This document shows positions 18,405 through 26,720 of a stretch of DNA of 64,000 bases, piece after piece. The position numbers and the translations under genes were made by a program. The stretch's first letter is position 1. Every line of letters begins with the position of its first letter. The DNA is taken from positions 62,001 to 126,000 of the forward strand of contig NZ_JNXG01000016.1 of the NCBI RefSeq assembly GCF_000717025.1, read 5' to 3'. The notes beneath the pieces were generated by a model, which was given only the letters and a program-made list of their open reading frames with translations, was not told the DNA's origin and made no database searches. This DNA is from Streptomyces atroolivaceus. GTDB taxonomy: Bacteria; Actinomycetota; Actinomycetes; Streptomycetales; Streptomycetaceae.

Positions 18405-18857
18405 ATGACGCCGGCAGTGCGCGAGGGCATCGACATCACCCGCGTCGTCGCGGTGCCGCGGGACCGGGTCTTCGAAGCCTGGACGGCCCCCGAGGACTTC
18501 GCCGCCTGGTACGGGGGCGACGCCGACGTGCCGCTCGGCCGGGTGTCGATGGACGTGACGCCGGGTGGCGAGTGGCGCCTGGTCATCGTGGTGCCCGGCG
18601 CGGAGATGCCCTTCCACGGCGTCTACCTGGAGGTGTCCGCCCCCGAGCGGCTCGTCTTCACGCTGAAGGACGGGAGCGCGCCCGCGGGCACAGAAGGCGA
18701 GACCGTCACGGTCACGTTCACCGAGAAGAGCCGGAAGTCCACCGAGATGGTCTTCCGGCAGCGCGGCGGCAACCTCACGCCCGAGCAGTACGCGGCGGCC
18801 GAGGACGGCTGGGAGGCGTTCTTCGACGCCCTCGACGCCAGGCTCGCCACCCGCTGA
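18405..18857 (+). CDS. SRPBCC / AHSA1 domain protein
   Basis: 150 residues of the START-like AHSA1 family: VPRDRVFEAWTAPEDFAAWYGG, DVTPGGEWRLVIVVPGAEMPFHG, PERLVFTLKD, ending EDGWEAFFDALDARLA. These small hydrophobic-pocket proteins have varied roles and the ligand is unknown. The ATG at 18405 follows ggggcaggga. It ends 15 bp from the convergent LOG-family gene, and a short imperfect stem (18853-18877) spans both stops. Confidence 0.85.
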   Translation: MTPAVREGIDITRVVAVPRDRVFEAWTAPEDFAAWYGGDADVPLGRVSMDVTPGGEWRLVIVVPGAEMPFHGVYLEVSAPERLVFTLKDGSAPAGTEGETVTVTFTEKSRKSTEMVFRQRGGNLTPEQYAAAEDGWEAFFDALDARLATR

Positions 18858-18872
18858 GCCCGTCCGGCCGGG

Positions 18873-19991
18873 TCAGCCCGTCAGCCGGGCGAGCGCCGGA
18901 GCCGCCTCCTCCACCGTGTCGACGAGCGCGATACGGGACTCCATCGCCCGGTCCGCGGCCAGCGCGCTCAGCAGAGGCCAGGCGGGCAGCTTCTCCGTCC
19001 AGTGCGCACGGTTCACCAGCACCATCGGTGTGGGCGCGGATCGCGACTCGTAGTAGTTGGGCGTCGCGTTGTCGAAGATCTCCTGCACGGTCCCGGCGGC
19101 ACCCGGCAGGAAGATCACCCCGGCCGTCGAGCGGGCCAGCAGCCCGTCCTCGCGCAGGGCGTTCGCGAAGTACTTGGCGATGTGGTCCGCGAAGGCGTTC
19201 GGCGGCTCGTGGCCGTAGAACCACGTGGGAATCGCGACGGAGGAGCCCCCTTCGGGCCAGCGTTCCCGTACGGCGAAGGCGGCCCTCGCCCAGTCGGTGA
19301 CGGACGGATCGAACGACGGTGTCGCGGCGAGGAGTTCGCAGGCCTTGAGCAGCATCGCGTCGGAGTGCGGAGCCGCGTACGCGCCGAGATTGGCCGCCTC
19401 CATGGCGCCGGGGCCACCACCCGTCGCGACGGTCAGGCCGCTGCGGGCCAGCTCCCTGCCTAGCACGGCCGCGCCTCGGTACTCCTCGGATCCGCGGGCC
19501 ATCGCGTGGCCGCCCATGACACCCACCACACGGGCGCCGACGAGGTGCTCGTCCAGGGCGTCGGAGACCGCGTCGTCGTGGAGTGCCCGCAGCATCGAGG
19601 CGAAGACGTCACCGTTCGCCTTGGTCAGCTGGAACCAGCCGTAGGCCCGCGCGTCCGGGGTCGCCCCGTAACCGTCCTCCGCCAGGCCCTCGTACAGGGC
19701 GTCCGGGGTGTAGAGCAGTCCGCGGTACGGGTCGAAGGGGAGGCCGGGCACCGGCGGGAAGACGAAGGCCCCGTCCGCGCGTATCTTCGCCTCCGCGCGG
19801 GGCTCCATGCGGCAGCCGAGGAAGACGGCGCCCCGGGTGTCGGTCGTGAGCAGTGCGTCGCCCCGGGCCGTCAGGTCGACGGCCTGGACGCGGTGACCGG
19901 CGAGGGATCCGGCCGCGACTGCCTGGTCGAATGCGGTGAGCGTCTCTATCTCGACGCCGGGTGCGTAGGTGTACTCGTCCGTATTCTCCAC
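18873..19991 (-). CDS. LOG family protein (lysine decarboxylase-like fold)
   Basis: 372 residues, longer than simple LOG proteins (~190). The Rossmann-like LOG core lies in the C-terminal two thirds: VVGVMGGHAMARGS, LTVATGGGPGAMEAANLGA and GVIFLPGAAGTVQEIFDNAT. The last deviates from PGGxGTxxE by an Ala. LOG enzymes split nucleoside 5'-monophosphates to free bases (cytokinin activation) or other nucleotides; the substrate of this long form is not known. The ~120-residue N-terminal region (VEIETLTAFDQAV, VDLTARGDALL, GAVFLGCRM) has no recognised fold. Confidence 0.82.
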   Translation of the reverse strand: MENTDEYTYAPGVEIETLTAFDQAVAAGSLAGHRVQAVDLTARGDALLTTDTRGAVFLGCRMEPRAEAKIRADGAFVFPPVPGLPFDPYRGLLYTPDALYEGLAEDGYGATPDARAYGWFQLTKANGDVFASMLRALHDDAVSDALDEHLVGARVVGVMGGHAMARGSEEYRGAAVLGRELARSGLTVATGGGPGAMEAANLGAYAAPHSDAMLLKACELLAATPSFDPSVTDWARAAFAVRERWPEGGSSVAIPTWFYGHEPPNAFADHIAKYFANALREDGLLARSTAGVIFLPGAAGTVQEIFDNATPNYYESRSAPTPMVLVNRAHWTEKLPAWPLLSALAADRAMESRIALVDTVEEAAPALARLTG

Positions 19992-20026
19992 GCCGACATG
20001 CTACGTACCGCCCCGGGGTGGCGGTG

Positions 20027-21190
20027 TCACCCCGTCAGAGGCAGTGCCGCCAGCTCCGCGATCGCCCAGGTCAGTGGGGCGAGTACGGCCAGCAGCACCA
20101 GCGCCCGCAGGGCGGCGGCGGCGCGGAGAGCGGAGGCCGGGGCGCCGAGCCGGAGCAGGGTCCTGGCCGTGCGGACACGGGCCTGCTTGGCCTCCAGCGC
20201 CGTGGTCAGCAGGGTCGCGGTGGTGCAGCCGAGGACGAGTACGGCACCGAGCGCGGTGAGCGGGCCGAAGGGGCGGGATCCGCCGGTGTAGAGCACCGAG
20301 GCCGCGAGCACCCCCGACACCACCGCGCAGACGATGCCCAGCGGGCGGCCGATCCGGACCGCCTCGTCCATCAGGACCCTGCCCGCCAGCAGCCGTACGG
20401 CTCCCGGGCGTACCGACTGGAGCAGCCGTCCGCACAGATGGGTGAGGCCGGGCCCGGCCATGGCCAGGCCGATCGCGGTGAGGGTCCAGCCCGCGAGCAC
20501 CGCGGCGGGGGTGGAGTCCAGCCGGCCCGGCAGCGGGAAGGGGTTGCCCGACGAACCACGGCTCGCGTACGCCTCGACCGCGAGCCCGGCCGCGATGAGT
20601 GCGACTCCCCAGGGCAGCCCCGTCGGCGTCGGCGCGGGTGCGAGGTCCTCCTCGGCCTCCTGGGCCTCGGACGGCGCGACCGGCCTGGAGCGCAGCGCGA
20701 GGCCGCCGGCCGCGGACGAGGCCAGCGGCACCAGGGCCAGCAGCGTGAGCGCGGCGCCGAGGGGCAGCGGGGTGCCCGCGCCGAGGAACTCGGCCGCACC
20801 GCCGTCGAACGGCAGCCCGGTCAGATCGCCGCGGAGATGGAGGAAGAAGAGCAGCGCCACCACCGATCCCAGCGTGGTGGAGACCGCGGTCGAGATCGCC
20901 GCGAGCACGGCGAGACGGGCCGGCCCGAGACCGGAGGCGAAGAGGCCGGGCCGGGGGCGGGTGCTGGGATCCGTGCGCGCGACCGCCACGGCGAACTGGA
21001 CGGTCGCGGCGAGCGGGACGGCGCACCACAGCAGGCGCAGTACGGAACTCGGCGCGTTCGCCGGGTGCCCGGAGGCGTACCCCAGGGTGCACAGGAGCAG
21101 GAAGCCCACCCCGGCCGACGCGGCGGCGAGGAGCAGACGCCGCATCAGGACCAGGGGATGCGAGCCGCGGGTCAGACGGAGAGCGAGCAC
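20027..21190 (-). CDS. ABC transporter permease-like membrane protein
   Basis: 387 residues with eight or more hydrophobic segments (LLLAAASAGVGFLLLCTLGY; LAVLAAISTAVSTTLGSVVAL; ALRALVLLAVLAPLTWAIAELA). It is FtsX/MacB-like in size and order but no family motif was recognised. GTG at 21190 is chosen: ggaagg lies 9 bp before it, and this start overlaps the end of the ATPase gene by 19 bp. Probably the membrane partner of that ATPase. The substrate is unknown. Confidence 0.75.
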   Translation of the reverse strand: MLALRLTRGSHPLVLMRRLLLAAASAGVGFLLLCTLGYASGHPANAPSSVLRLLWCAVPLAATVQFAVAVARTDPSTRPRPGLFASGLGPARLAVLAAISTAVSTTLGSVVALLFFLHLRGDLTGLPFDGGAAEFLGAGTPLPLGAALTLLALVPLASSAAGGLALRSRPVAPSEAQEAEEDLAPAPTPTGLPWGVALIAAGLAVEAYASRGSSGNPFPLPGRLDSTPAAVLAGWTLTAIGLAMAGPGLTHLCGRLLQSVRPGAVRLLAGRVLMDEAVRIGRPLGIVCAVVSGVLAASVLYTGGSRPFGPLTALGAVLVLGCTTATLLTTALEAKQARVRTARTLLRLGAPASALRAAAALRALVLLAVLAPLTWAIAELAALPLTG

Positions 21191-21909
21191 GCCGAGCGGC
21201 CTTCCGTATCGGACGCGGCGGGCAGGGAGACGGTGGTGACGCGGCGGCCGTCCAGCAGGCTGACCACGCGGTCGGCGAGTGCGGCGACCGACGCGTCGTG
21301 GGTGGCCAGCACGACGGTGATCCCGTGGGACCGGGCCGCCGTGGTGAGGGTGCGCAGGAGCTGCGCGCGCTCGGCGTGGTGCAGAGTGGCGGTCGGCTCG
21401 TCCGCGAAGATCACGGACGGCGACGCGGCCAGCGCGCGGGCCACGGAGATCCGCTGACGCTGCGACTGGACCAGGGTGTGGGGCCGCTTCCTGGCGAGCG
21501 GGCCGATGTCCAGGCGGTCCAGCCACTCGGTGGCCGCCTTCTTCGCCGCCCGGTGGGGGACGCCCCGCAGCAGCAGCGGCAGGGCGGCGTTCTCCCAGGT
21601 GCTGAGCTCGGGCACCAGCTGCGGCTCGGCCGCGATCCAGCCGAATCTGTCCCGGCGGAGCTGTTCGCGCAGCCGGGGGCCCATCGTGTGCACGGGCACG
21701 CTGTTGAACCAGACCTCGCCCTGCTGAGGCACCAGCTGGCCGGAGAGGCAGTGGAGCAGGGTCGTCTTCCCGGACCCGCGGGGGCCGGTCACGGAGAGGA
21801 TCTCGCCGTCCCGGACACCGAGCGAGACACCGCTGAGCCCCGGCGATCCGTTGTGGGAGTGGTGCAGGGAACGTGCCCAGATCACGTCGTTGTCGGGCGG
21901 GGCCACCAT
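21172..21909 (-). CDS. ABC transporter ATP-binding protein with degenerate signature
   Basis: 245 residues, MacB/LolD-like. Walker A GPRGSGKTT, Walker B VIFADEPTATL and switch ATHD are intact. The signature position reads LVQSQRQRISVARAL instead of LSGGQQQR, so the Ser-Gly-Gly that contacts ATP in the dimer is lost. ATG at 21909 has GAGGTG 6 bp upstream. Overlaps the permease gene by 19 bp, so the two form an operon. An 18-bp perfect palindrome lies 32 bp upstream of the start. Confidence 0.85.
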   Translation of the reverse strand: MVAPPDNDVIWARSLHHSHNGSPGLSGVSLGVRDGEILSVTGPRGSGKTTLLHCLSGQLVPQQGEVWFNSVPVHTMGPRLREQLRRDRFGWIAAEPQLVPELSTWENAALPLLLRGVPHRAAKKAATEWLDRLDIGPLARKRPHTLVQSQRQRISVARALAASPSVIFADEPTATLHHAERAQLLRTLTTAARSHGITVVLATHDASVAALADRVVSLLDGRRVTTVSLPAASDTEGRSACSLSV

Positions 21910-21940
21910 GGCGTACACCTCGGTTCGGATCAGATTTCCT

Positions 21941-21958
21941 GTCCCCCGTACGGGGGAC
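21941..21958. promoter_or_regulatory. 18-bp perfect palindrome upstream of the ABC operon
   Basis: GTCCCCCGTACGGGGGAC lies 32 bp before the ATPase start, next to tgtatt on the minus strand, which could be a -10. The position suits an operator for a dimeric repressor. No known site was matched. Confidence 0.55.
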
Positions 21959-22033
21959 GAATACAACGAAAAAAAGGCCGATGGGTCACTCGGCACGCTA
22001 GGCAGCCGAAGCGGGGTGTCGGGACAGCACACG

Positions 22034-22075
22034 GCCCGGATGCACCCCTTCTCACTCGAACGGGTGCATCCGGGC
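22034..22075 (-). terminator. Terminator after the aminotransferase gene
   Basis: A 14-bp perfect stem (22034-22047 with 22062-22075) and a 14-nt loop lie ~60 bp past the aminotransferase stop on the minus strand. It separates that gene from the promoter region of the ABC operon. Confidence 0.75.
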
Positions 22076-22134
22076 CGCGTGGACCGTATGAAATGACTTT
22101 CGGAGCGGTGTTCTCCGGTGGCCGGGGGTGCCGG

Positions 22135-23496
22135 TCAGAGCTTCGTCCACGCCTCCGTCAGGACACCGCGCAGAATGCCCTCGATCTCGTCGAAGGTCGA
22201 CTGGTCGGAGATCAGCGGCGGCGCGAGCTGGACGACCGGGTCGCCGCGGTCGTCGGCCCGGCAGTAGAGGCCGTTCTCGTACAGCGCCTTGGAGAGGAAG
22301 CCGTACAGGACGCGCTCGGTCTCCTCGTCGGTGAACGTCTCCTTGGTGGCCTTGTCCTTCACCAGCTCGATGCCGTAGAAGAAGCCGTTGCCGCGGACGT
22401 CGCCGACGATCGGCAGGTCGTGGAGCTTCTGCAGCGTCGTCAGGAACGCGCTCTCGTTGTCCAGGACGTGCTGGTTGAGGCCCTCGCGCTCGAAGATGTC
22501 GAGGTTGGCCAGGCCGACCGCGGCGGAGACCGGGTGACCGCCGAAGGTGTAGCCGTGCAGGAAGGTGTTGTCACCCTCGTAGAACGGCTCGGCCAGCCGG
22601 TCGGAGATGATGCAGGCGCCGATGGGGGAGTAGCCCGAGGTCATGCCCTTGGCACAGGTGATCATGTCCGGTACGTAGCCGAACTTGTCGCAGGCGAACA
22701 TCGTGCCGAGGCGGCCGAACGCGCAGATGACCTCGTCGGAGACGAGCAGCACGTCGTGCCGGTCGCAGATCTCGCGCACCCGCTGGAAGTATCCGGGCGG
22801 CGGCGGGAAGCAGCCGCCGGCGTTCTGCACGGGCTCCAGGAAGACCGCGGCGACGGTGTCCGGGCCCTCGAAGAGGATCTGCTGCTCGATCTGGTCGGCG
22901 GCCCAGCGGCCGAAGGCCTCCGGGTCGTCGCCGAAGAGCGGGGCTCGGTAGATGTTGGTGTTGGGCACCTTGTGCGCGCCGGGTACCAGCGGCTCGAACG
23001 GGGCCTTGAGCGCGGGCAGCCCGGTGATCGACAGGGCGCCCTGCGGTGTGCCGTGGTAGGCCACGGCACGCGAGATGACCTTGTACTTGGTCGGCTTGCC
23101 CTTGAGCTTGAAGTACTGCTTGGCCAGCTTCCAGGCCGTCTCCACGGCCTCGCCGCCGCCGGTGGTGAAGAAGACCTTGTTGAGGTCGCCCGGGGCGTGG
23201 TGGGCGAGCCGCTCGGCGAGTTCGACGGCCTTGGGGTGGGCGTAGGACCACACCGGGAAGAAGGCGAGCTCCTGCGCCTGCTTGTACGCCGTCTCGGCGA
23301 GCTCGTGACGGCCGTGTCCGGCGTTGACCACGAAGAGGCCGGACAGGCCGTCGAGGTAGCGCTTGCCCTTGTCGTCGTAGATGTAGGTGCCCTCGCCACG
23401 CACGATGGTGGGAACGGGCGCGTTCTCGTAGTCCGACATGCGGGTGAAGTGCATCCACAGGTGGTCGTACGCGGTCCGGCTCAGGTCCTTGCTCAC
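22135..23496 (-). CDS. Class III aminotransferase (putrescine/GABA type)
   Basis: 453 residues, fold-type I PLP aminotransferase. Motifs: FFTTGGGEAVETAWKLA (phosphate site), AYHGTPQGALS, VSDEVICAFGRLG and the PLP Lys in ITCAKGMTSGYSPIGA. The GTG at 23496 lies 2 bp past the Lrp stop and gives VSKDLSRTAYDHLWMHF; a GTG at 23514 would overlap that gene. It is cotranscribed behind the Lrp regulator, divergent from an aminobutyraldehyde-type dehydrogenase, which fits conversion of putrescine or another diamine to an aldehyde. The amine specificity is inferred from context. Confidence 0.88.
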   Translation of the reverse strand: MSKDLSRTAYDHLWMHFTRMSDYENAPVPTIVRGEGTYIYDDKGKRYLDGLSGLFVVNAGHGRHELAETAYKQAQELAFFPVWSYAHPKAVELAERLAHHAPGDLNKVFFTTGGGEAVETAWKLAKQYFKLKGKPTKYKVISRAVAYHGTPQGALSITGLPALKAPFEPLVPGAHKVPNTNIYRAPLFGDDPEAFGRWAADQIEQQILFEGPDTVAAVFLEPVQNAGGCFPPPPGYFQRVREICDRHDVLLVSDEVICAFGRLGTMFACDKFGYVPDMITCAKGMTSGYSPIGACIISDRLAEPFYEGDNTFLHGYTFGGHPVSAAVGLANLDIFEREGLNQHVLDNESAFLTTLQKLHDLPIVGDVRGNGFFYGIELVKDKATKETFTDEETERVLYGFLSKALYENGLYCRADDRGDPVVQLAPPLISDQSTFDEIEGILRGVLTEAWTKL

Positions 23497-23498
23497 GG

Positions 23499-24005
23499 CT
23501 ATCGGGTTCCCCACATATAGGTCTGCTTCTTGAGCTTGAGGTAGACGAAGCTCTCGGTGGAGCGCACCCCGGGTATGGCCCGGATGCGTTTGTTGATCGT
23601 CTCCAACAGGTGGTCGTCGTCCTCGCAGACGATCTCCACCATGAGGTCGAAGGAGCCCGCGGTCATGACCACGTACTCGCACTCGGCCATGGCTGACAGG
23701 GCCTCGGCCACGGGGTCGAGGTCGCCCTCGACGTTGATCCCGACCATCGCCTGGCGTCGCAGTCCCACGGTGAGCGGGTCCGTGACGGCGACGATCTGCA
23801 TCACGCCCTGGTCGAGCAGCTTCTGGACGCGCTGGCGCACGGCCGCTTCGGAGAGGCCCACGGCCTTGCCGATCGCGGCGTACGGCCGGCGCCCGTCCTC
23901 CTGGAGCTGCTCGATGATTGCGAGGGATACGGCATCGACCGCTGGAGGCGATCCGTTCCCGGTCCTGGAGTCTGCGCTGCGACTGGCCACGACCCCACTG
24001 TGCAC
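23499..24005 (-). CDS. Lrp/AsnC family transcriptional regulator
   Basis: 168 residues. The N-terminal AsnC helix-turn-helix (DAVSLAIIEQLQEDGRRPYA, AIGKAVGLSEAAVRQRVQKL) is followed by the RAM ligand domain (MVGINVEGDLDPVAEAL; VVMTAGSFDLMVEIVCEDDD; GVRSTESFVYLKLKKQ). GTG at 24005 gives the N-terminus I recall for the Streptomyces orthologue and has gagg upstream; a longer frame to 24116 is unsupported. It likely controls the cotranscribed aminotransferase and the divergent dehydrogenase, with an amine or amino acid as effector. Confidence 0.9.
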   Translation of the reverse strand: MHSGVVASRSADSRTGNGSPPAVDAVSLAIIEQLQEDGRRPYAAIGKAVGLSEAAVRQRVQKLLDQGVMQIVAVTDPLTVGLRRQAMVGINVEGDLDPVAEALSAMAECEYVVMTAGSFDLMVEIVCEDDDHLLETINKRIRAIPGVRSTESFVYLKLKKQTYMWGTR

Positions 24006-24060
24006 CGAGCCTCGTCTGTCTGGCAAGCCCAAATCGATGAAATTCGTTGTCCAGGACTCC

Positions 24061-24075
24061 GAATCTGACTGAATC
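24061..24075. promoter_or_regulatory. Repeated GAATC element in the lrp-ALDH divergent region
   Basis: GAATC at 24061 and 24071 are spaced exactly 10 bp, on one face of the helix, between the two divergent starts. It is a candidate site for the Lrp-type regulator encoded next to it. A -10-like TAGTGT at 24122-24127 precedes the dehydrogenase. Confidence 0.35.
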
Positions 24076-24167
24076 CGAAGTTCACGGCGGGTGGGTATGT
24101 CGAAAGCGTCACCCAACGGTCTAGTGTGGAAGTCTCACCCATCGGACAGCCGACAGGAGGGGTGGTT

Positions 24168-25607
24168 GTGACCACCGAGGTGCGCCGTCTGCGCAACTAC
24201 ATCAACGGAGAGTTCCGGGACGCCGCGGACGGGCGGACCATCGACGTGGTCAACCCGGTGACGGAAGAGGTCTACGCGACCTCGCCGCTCTCCGGACAGG
24301 CCGACGTCGATGCCGCCATGGACGCCGCGGCCGCCGCGTTCCCCGCCTGGCGCGACGTGACTCCCGCTGAGCGCCAGAAGGCCCTGCTGAAGATCGCGGA
24401 CGCCTTCGAGGAGCGGGCCGAGGACCTCATCGCGGCCGAGTCGGAGAACACCGGCAAGCCGCTGGAGCTCACCCGTACCGAAGAGATCCCGCCGATGGTG
24501 GACCAGATCCGCTTCTTCGCGGGCGCCGCCCGGATGCTCGAAGGCCGCTCGGCCGGCGAGTACATGGAGGGCCTCACCTCCATCGTCCGCCGTGAGCCGG
24601 TAGGAGTTTGCGCCCAGGTCGCCCCGTGGAACTACCCGATGATGATGGCCGTGTGGAAGTTCGCCCCGGCGCTGGCCGCGGGCAACACCGTTGTGATCAA
24701 GCCCTCCGACACCACTCCGGCGTCGACCGTGCTGATCGCCGAGATCATCGGGCAGATCCTGCCCAAGGGCGTCTTCAACGTCATCTGCGGCGACCGTGAC
24801 ACCGGCCGGGCGATGGTCGAGCACCCGACCCCGGCGATGGCCTCCATCACCGGCTCGGTGCGGGCGGGGATGCAGGTCGCCGAGTCCGCCGCCAAGGACG
24901 TCAAGCGTGTCCACCTCGAGCTCGGCGGCAAGGCTCCCGTCGTCGTGTTCGAGGACACCGACATCGCCAAGGCCGTCGAGGGCATCTCCGTCGCGGGCTA
25001 CTTCAACGCCGGCCAGGACTGTACGGCCGCGACCCGTGTCATGGTCCACGAGTCCATCCACGACGAGTTCGTCACCGCGCTGGCGAAGGCGGCGGCCGAC
25101 ACGAAGACCGGCCTGCCGGACGACGAGGACGTGCTGTACGGCCCGCTGAACAACGCCAACCAGCTCGCCCAGGTCAGCGGCTTCATCGAGCGGCTCCCCG
25201 CGCACGCCAAGGTCGAGGCGGGCGGCCACCGGGTCGGCGACAAGGGCTACTTCTACGCCCCGACCGTCGTCTCCGGGCTCCGGCAGGACGACGAGATCAT
25301 CCAGCACGAGGTCTTCGGGCCCGTCATCACCGTCCAGTCCTTCACGGACGAGGCCCAGGCCGTCGAGTACGCCAACGGTGTCGAGTACGCCCTGGCCTCA
25401 TCGGTGTGGACCAAGGACCACTCCCGCGCGATGCGGATGTCCAAGCAGCTCGACTTCGGCTGTGTGTGGATCAACACCCACATCCCGCTCGTCGCCGAGA
25501 TGCCGCACGGCGGGTTCAAGAAGTCCGGCTACGGCAAGGACCTCTCCGCGTACGGCTTCGACGACTACACCCGGATCAAGCACGTCATGACGTCGCTCGA
25601 CGGCTGA
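24168..25607 (+). CDS. Gamma-aminobutyraldehyde-type dehydrogenase
   Basis: 479 residues, NAD(P)-dependent aldehyde dehydrogenase. Motifs: VAPWNYPMMMAVWKFAPALA, IKPSDTTPAS, ITGSVRAGM, catalytic Glu in LELGGKAPV and catalytic Cys in NAGQDCTAAT, then EVFGPVI. Similar to PatD/PuuC enzymes that oxidise 4-aminobutanal or gamma-glutamyl-aminobutanal. The GTG at 24168 follows AGGAGG at 24156-24161. Divergent from the Lrp and aminotransferase genes, which together make a putrescine-to-GABA module. Confidence 0.9.
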   Translation: MTTEVRRLRNYINGEFRDAADGRTIDVVNPVTEEVYATSPLSGQADVDAAMDAAAAAFPAWRDVTPAERQKALLKIADAFEERAEDLIAAESENTGKPLELTRTEEIPPMVDQIRFFAGAARMLEGRSAGEYMEGLTSIVRREPVGVCAQVAPWNYPMMMAVWKFAPALAAGNTVVIKPSDTTPASTVLIAEIIGQILPKGVFNVICGDRDTGRAMVEHPTPAMASITGSVRAGMQVAESAAKDVKRVHLELGGKAPVVVFEDTDIAKAVEGISVAGYFNAGQDCTAATRVMVHESIHDEFVTALAKAAADTKTGLPDDEDVLYGPLNNANQLAQVSGFIERLPAHAKVEAGGHRVGDKGYFYAPTVVSGLRQDDEIIQHEVFGPVITVQSFTDEAQAVEYANGVEYALASSVWTKDHSRAMRMSKQLDFGCVWINTHIPLVAEMPHGGFKKSGYGKDLSAYGFDDYTRIKHVMTSLDG

Positions 25608-25624
25608 GCGACGCCGCCTGTCCG

Positions 25625-25652
25625 ACGGCCCCGGGCTCCGGCCCGGGGCCGT
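25625..25652 (+). terminator. Terminator after the aldehyde dehydrogenase
   Basis: ACGGCCCCGGGC pairs with GCCCGGGGCCGT (12 bp, loop tccg), 17 bp after the stop. The rest of 25653-25862 has no gene I can support. Confidence 0.8.
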
Positions 25653-25862
25653 TCGCGTGCTGGCTGGAGGCGATCGCGGCGGGGTGATCTCATTCCGCCG
25701 GCGGGGCTCCGAAGGCCGAGCGGGGCACCACGAACGGCATGGTCGTCGCGGCCTGCACCAGCAGCACGATGCCGATGTCGGTGACCCATGCCTCGCGCGG
25801 AAGCCATCGTGCCCCCGGTCTCCGCACCCAGGATCACCCCATGGGAATCGGGGCTCTCCGCC

Positions 25863-26669
25863 TCAGGGCTTCCGGCCCACCGCGCCGAACTGGGCGACCT
25901 CGGGGGTCCGTCCGCCGGCGCCCGCCCGCCAGCGGGAGCAGGACACGATGCCCGGCTCCAGGATGTCCAGGCCGTCGAGGAACGAGGCGAACTCGAAGCG
26001 GCTGCGGGCGGTGATGGGCGGGGTGGCGTTCTCGTTCCAGAAGCGCATCGCGGCCTCGTTGCCCTCGCCGCCCAGTTCGAGCGTGGGATGGGTGAGCACC
26101 AGATGGCTGCCGGACGGCAGGGCGTCCATCAGCTTCGCCACGATGCCCCGCGCCTCCTCCGTGTCCAGGACGAAGTTGAGGATGCCCAGCATCATCACCA
26201 CGACCGGGCGCCGGAGGTCCAGGGTCCGTCCGGCGGCGCTCAGGATTCGCTCCGGATCCCGGGCGTCCGCCTCGATGTACTCGCTTGCGCCCTCGGGCGA
26301 GCTGGTGAGCAGGGAGCGCGCGTGCGCCAGGACGATCGGGTCGTTGTCGACGTAGACCACACGCGCGTCGGGGGCGGTGTGCTGGGCGACCTCGTGGGTG
26401 TTGTCAGCGGTCGGCAGTCCGGTGCCTATGTCGAGGAACTGGCCGATCCCCACGTCACCGGCCAGGTGACGCACCACCCGGCCCAGGAACGCCCGGTCGG
26501 CCCGGGCCACTTCACCGATGCTCGGATACATGCCGGTGACCCGGTCGCCCACCGCGCGGTCGACGGGGTAGTTGTCGCCGCCGCCCAGCCAGTAGTTCCA
26601 CACCCGGGCGTTGTGGGCGATGTCGGCACGGACACGGGAGGGTGCGATGCGGCGGCCGGGCTCGGTCAC
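25863..26669 (-). CDS. SAM-dependent methyltransferase (Methyltransf_19/DUF574)
   Basis: 268 residues of the actinobacteria-enriched S-adenosyl methyltransferase family. Seen: DIAHNARVWNYWLGGGDNYPVDRA at the N-terminus, FLDIGTGLPTADNTHEVA as the SAM loop, VVYVDNDPIVLAHARSLL, and PVVVMMLGILNFV. Streptomyces genomes hold many paralogues; substrates are unknown. GTG at 26669 is chosen because caggag sits 5 bp upstream; an ATG 18 bp earlier is possible. Followed in the same direction, after an ADA and a GDPD gene further up, with separate spacing. Confidence 0.88.
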   Translation of the reverse strand: MTEPGRRIAPSRVRADIAHNARVWNYWLGGGDNYPVDRAVGDRVTGMYPSIGEVARADRAFLGRVVRHLAGDVGIGQFLDIGTGLPTADNTHEVAQHTAPDARVVYVDNDPIVLAHARSLLTSSPEGASEYIEADARDPERILSAAGRTLDLRRPVVVMMLGILNFVLDTEEARGIVAKLMDALPSGSHLVLTHPTLELGGEGNEAAMRFWNENATPPITARSRFEFASFLDGLDILEPGIVSCSRWRAGAGGRTPEVAQFGAVGRKP

Positions 26670-26720
26670 GTCTGCTCCTGGGATCACGGGCGGTACGGAC
26701 CGTCCATGATGCCGGACCGA

